Shown here piece by piece: positions 62,320 to 64,000 of a stretch of 64,000 bases of DNA (the stretch's first letter is position 1; each line of letters opens with the position of its first letter). The position numbers were made by a program, and so were the translations under genes. Source of the stretch: Aldrovandia affinis (taxonomy: Eukaryota > Chordata > Actinopteri > Notacanthiformes > Halosauridae); contig JAINUG010000055.1 of assembly GCA_029706075.1 (NCBI GenBank), positions 2,046,001 to 2,110,000 on the forward strand, given 5' to 3'. Under the pieces are notes generated by a model, which did not search any database, was not told the origin of the DNA, and worked only from the letters and a program-made list of their open reading frames with translations.

Positions 62320-62545
62320 CCCACCTATTCACCATGGCCTACCACTGACACTTCTCCCCTGTTTCCCACTGTTAACTGTCTCCCACTGTACAATGTTTCA
62401 TGTCATTCATGTGTTGATGTTGATGTCATCCTTGTGTTTGATCTATTTGTATGTATTTTTTTAATTATTATTATTATTATTTTATTTTTTTACTTGAGGG
62501 GCCAATCAAATAAAATGCATTAATATTATTATTATTATTACATAT
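62320..62545 (+). mobile_element. L2 3' UTR and ATT microsatellite
   Basis: The continuation of the interrupted L2 copy (stop at 62346-62348), with CCCACTG-rich UTR. Then (ATT)n at 62466-62484 and 62522-62541. Confidence 0.7.
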
Positions 62546-62551
62546 ACCTGT

Positions 62552-62710
62552 ACAGGTAACTGCCAAAATAAAGGAATCATGTGAGTAAACGAAGGGTTCT
62601 GGCAGCTCTATGGTATGGGTGCATTTTCGAACTGAGTCCCTGATAGTCAGCGCACACCATATCGGACCAGCCAAAATACACTGCGTTAGAGCGCCACACT
62701 ACCCGCCACC
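62552..62710 (+). mobile_element. Tc1 end fragment
   Basis: CAGGTAACTGCCAAAATAAA and GAAGGGTTCTGG match the left end of the element at 53954. It decays within about 150 bases. Confidence 0.65.
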
Positions 62711-63284
62711 CCATGTCTTGTATTTTTAATAGCTGGTTATAAACTGAGACTATATTGCCATCCAATCGTTGACTGTGTAGCCCCAGTTCTGATGCATTAA
62801 GATAGATGAGAGAAAAACACCAAAGCTAGCAGAAATAATTTAGCTGTATGAAATAATAATCTGTATCTATTCAAAGTTGCTATAACAATGATACAATCTT
62901 TCGGTATGTTTTTCAAAAACAAATTAAAAACTTGAACTTAAATAACAACTGGATATTTAATATAAGTCTCATTCTTGATGTGATTCCCTTTTAATTTGAC
63001 TTTAAATAAATCAACCATTCACACACACAAATGTATGTGTTAATAGTTGTGCTGAGAGCTGTTCTGAGCAAACAGTAACTCAGTAGCTAACAGTATTTTT
63101 GTAGCACCCCCATGGTAAATTCACTGTGACAGTCTAATGGAAATGGCTAGTGATGTACAAATTAAAAAGTGAATGGTCCAGAACCAATCCTTGAGGGATT
63201 CCTGTCCAACCTTTACACATGCAGAGTGCAGATTTTACATTGTTTATTTGCATAAAACAAGCTGAGCTTCACAGTCATTGTGTT
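62711..63284. other. intergenic, nothing recognised
   Basis: No supported gene up to the gap. Confidence 0.45.
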
Positions 63285-63384
63285 NNNNNNNNNNNNNNNN
63301 NNNNNNNNNNNNNNNNNNNNNNNNNNNNNNNNNNNNNNNNNNNNNNNNNNNNNNNNNNNNNNNNNNNNNNNNNNNNNNNNNNNN
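63285..63384. other. assembly gap (100 N)
   Basis: Exactly 100 N, the usual placeholder for a gap of unknown size. Open frames through it are meaningless. The junction falls just before a LINE, so collapse of a repeat is a likely cause. Confidence 0.99.
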
Positions 63385-63439
63385 ATAGGAGTTGTTTCAT
63401 AATTGACTGCAAGGGCGAATACAAAGAGTAACAGTAGAT

Positions 63440-64000
63440 GGGGTCGTATCTGACCAATGTGCTGTGGGCAGTGGAGTCCCGCAGGGACTGGGACCTCCGC
63501 TCTTCCTTTACATAAATGATCTTGACAGGGATGTTAGTAGCAAAATAGTTACATTTGCAGATGATACTAAACTTGGGGGTTTAGCAAACAGTTAGAATTG
63601 ACTAAATTAATCCAAGGTGATTTAAACAAAATCCAAGAATGGGCAGAAACATGGCAGATGACATTCAATATTGTTAAATGTAAAGTTATACATGTGGGAA
63701 ATAAAAACATAAGACAGGAGTATTTTATGGGAGGAGAAAAATGTGTAGGTGTTCAATTTGAAAAAGACTTAGGAATTGTAGTTGATCAAAGTCTATCTGC
63801 ATCTAAACAGTGTGCTACAGCAGGGAAAAAGGCCAACAGGATGCTGGGATACATAGCAAAAAGTATTGAGTATAAATCAAAGGAGGTTATATTAATGTTA
63901 TATAATGCCTTTGTCAGACTTCACTTAGAGTACTGTGTGCAGTTCTGGGCACCACACTACAAGAAAGATATAGAAGCTCTTGAAAAAGTTCAAAGAAGGG
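63440..64000 (+). pseudogene. CR1-like LINE (family B) RT, runs off the window
   Basis: In shifting frames: VPQGLGPPLFLYINDL, VTFADDTKLG (the catalytic FADD), IQEWAETWQMTFN, KCKVIHVGN, LGIVVDQSLSAS, KKANRMLGYIAKSIEYKSKE, LMLYNAFVRLHLEYCVQFWA and LEKVQR at the edge. A frameshift after GGLANS breaks the enzyme. Same family as the 3' ends at 25030 and 27945. Confidence 0.88.

Noticed and set aside
63219..63457. open frames across 63285-63384
   Set aside because: They read through the run of N.

Overview
This is vertebrate, almost certainly ray-finned fish, nuclear DNA. The only host protein-coding gene I can support is a two-exon Hox gene of paralogue group 1 on the minus strand (exon 1 at 7779-8403, exon 2 at 3134-3627, joined product 372 aa). 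The teleost signature comes from Tc1-like transposons with long terminal repeats, L2-clade LINEs whose 3' tail is shared with tRNA-derived SINEs, hAT-type MITEs and many di- and trinucleotide microsatellites. I see no bacterial, plasmid or phage feature.

Layout. 1-9.3 kb is the Hox locus: single-copy-looking AT-rich flank, the gene with an unusually large 4.15 kb intron, and its promoter side. It is nearly free of repeats except for a small inverted-repeat element in the presumed 3' UTR. In a Hox cluster all genes share one strand and group 1 lies at the 3' end, so groups 2-4 would be expected to the right. None appears in the remaining 55 kb. This fits the C or D clusters, which lack Hox2; I favour Hoxc1 but cannot prove it.

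9.4-63 kb is accessory intergenic sequence filled by transposons. The main blocks are: a Tc1 copy with a broken transposase (15.4-16.9 kb); a 0.73 kb unit fused to an L2 tail (17.2-18.3 kb) that recurs almost identically but inverted at 31.3-32.7 kb; L2-type reverse-transcriptase relics at 22.4-23.3, 32.7-33.3, 34.4-37.95 (the longest, with endonuclease and RT domains) and 60.8-62.5 kb; a second LINE type with 3' ends at 25.0 and 27.95 kb and coding sequence at 63.4-64.0 kb; tRNA-derived SINEs at 9.4, 23.6, 24.0, 39.5, 40.75, 45.9 and 59.0 kb; a run of three Tc1 elements in a row (41.8-45.8 kb); deleted Tc1 copies at 48.3 and 54 kb; a 1.09 kb hAT element with an 8-bp target duplication (51.4-52.5 kb); and a solo LTR with a 5-bp duplication nested in an L2 copy (61.87-62.32 kb). 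A 100-base assembly gap lies at 63285-63384.

No transposon here looks autonomous: every transposase or RT frame I followed is broken or truncated. A GC-rich block at 22.0-22.3 kb that does not look like a transposon carries Hox/Pbx-like and CTCF-like motifs and is the best candidate for a regulatory element between Hox genes.
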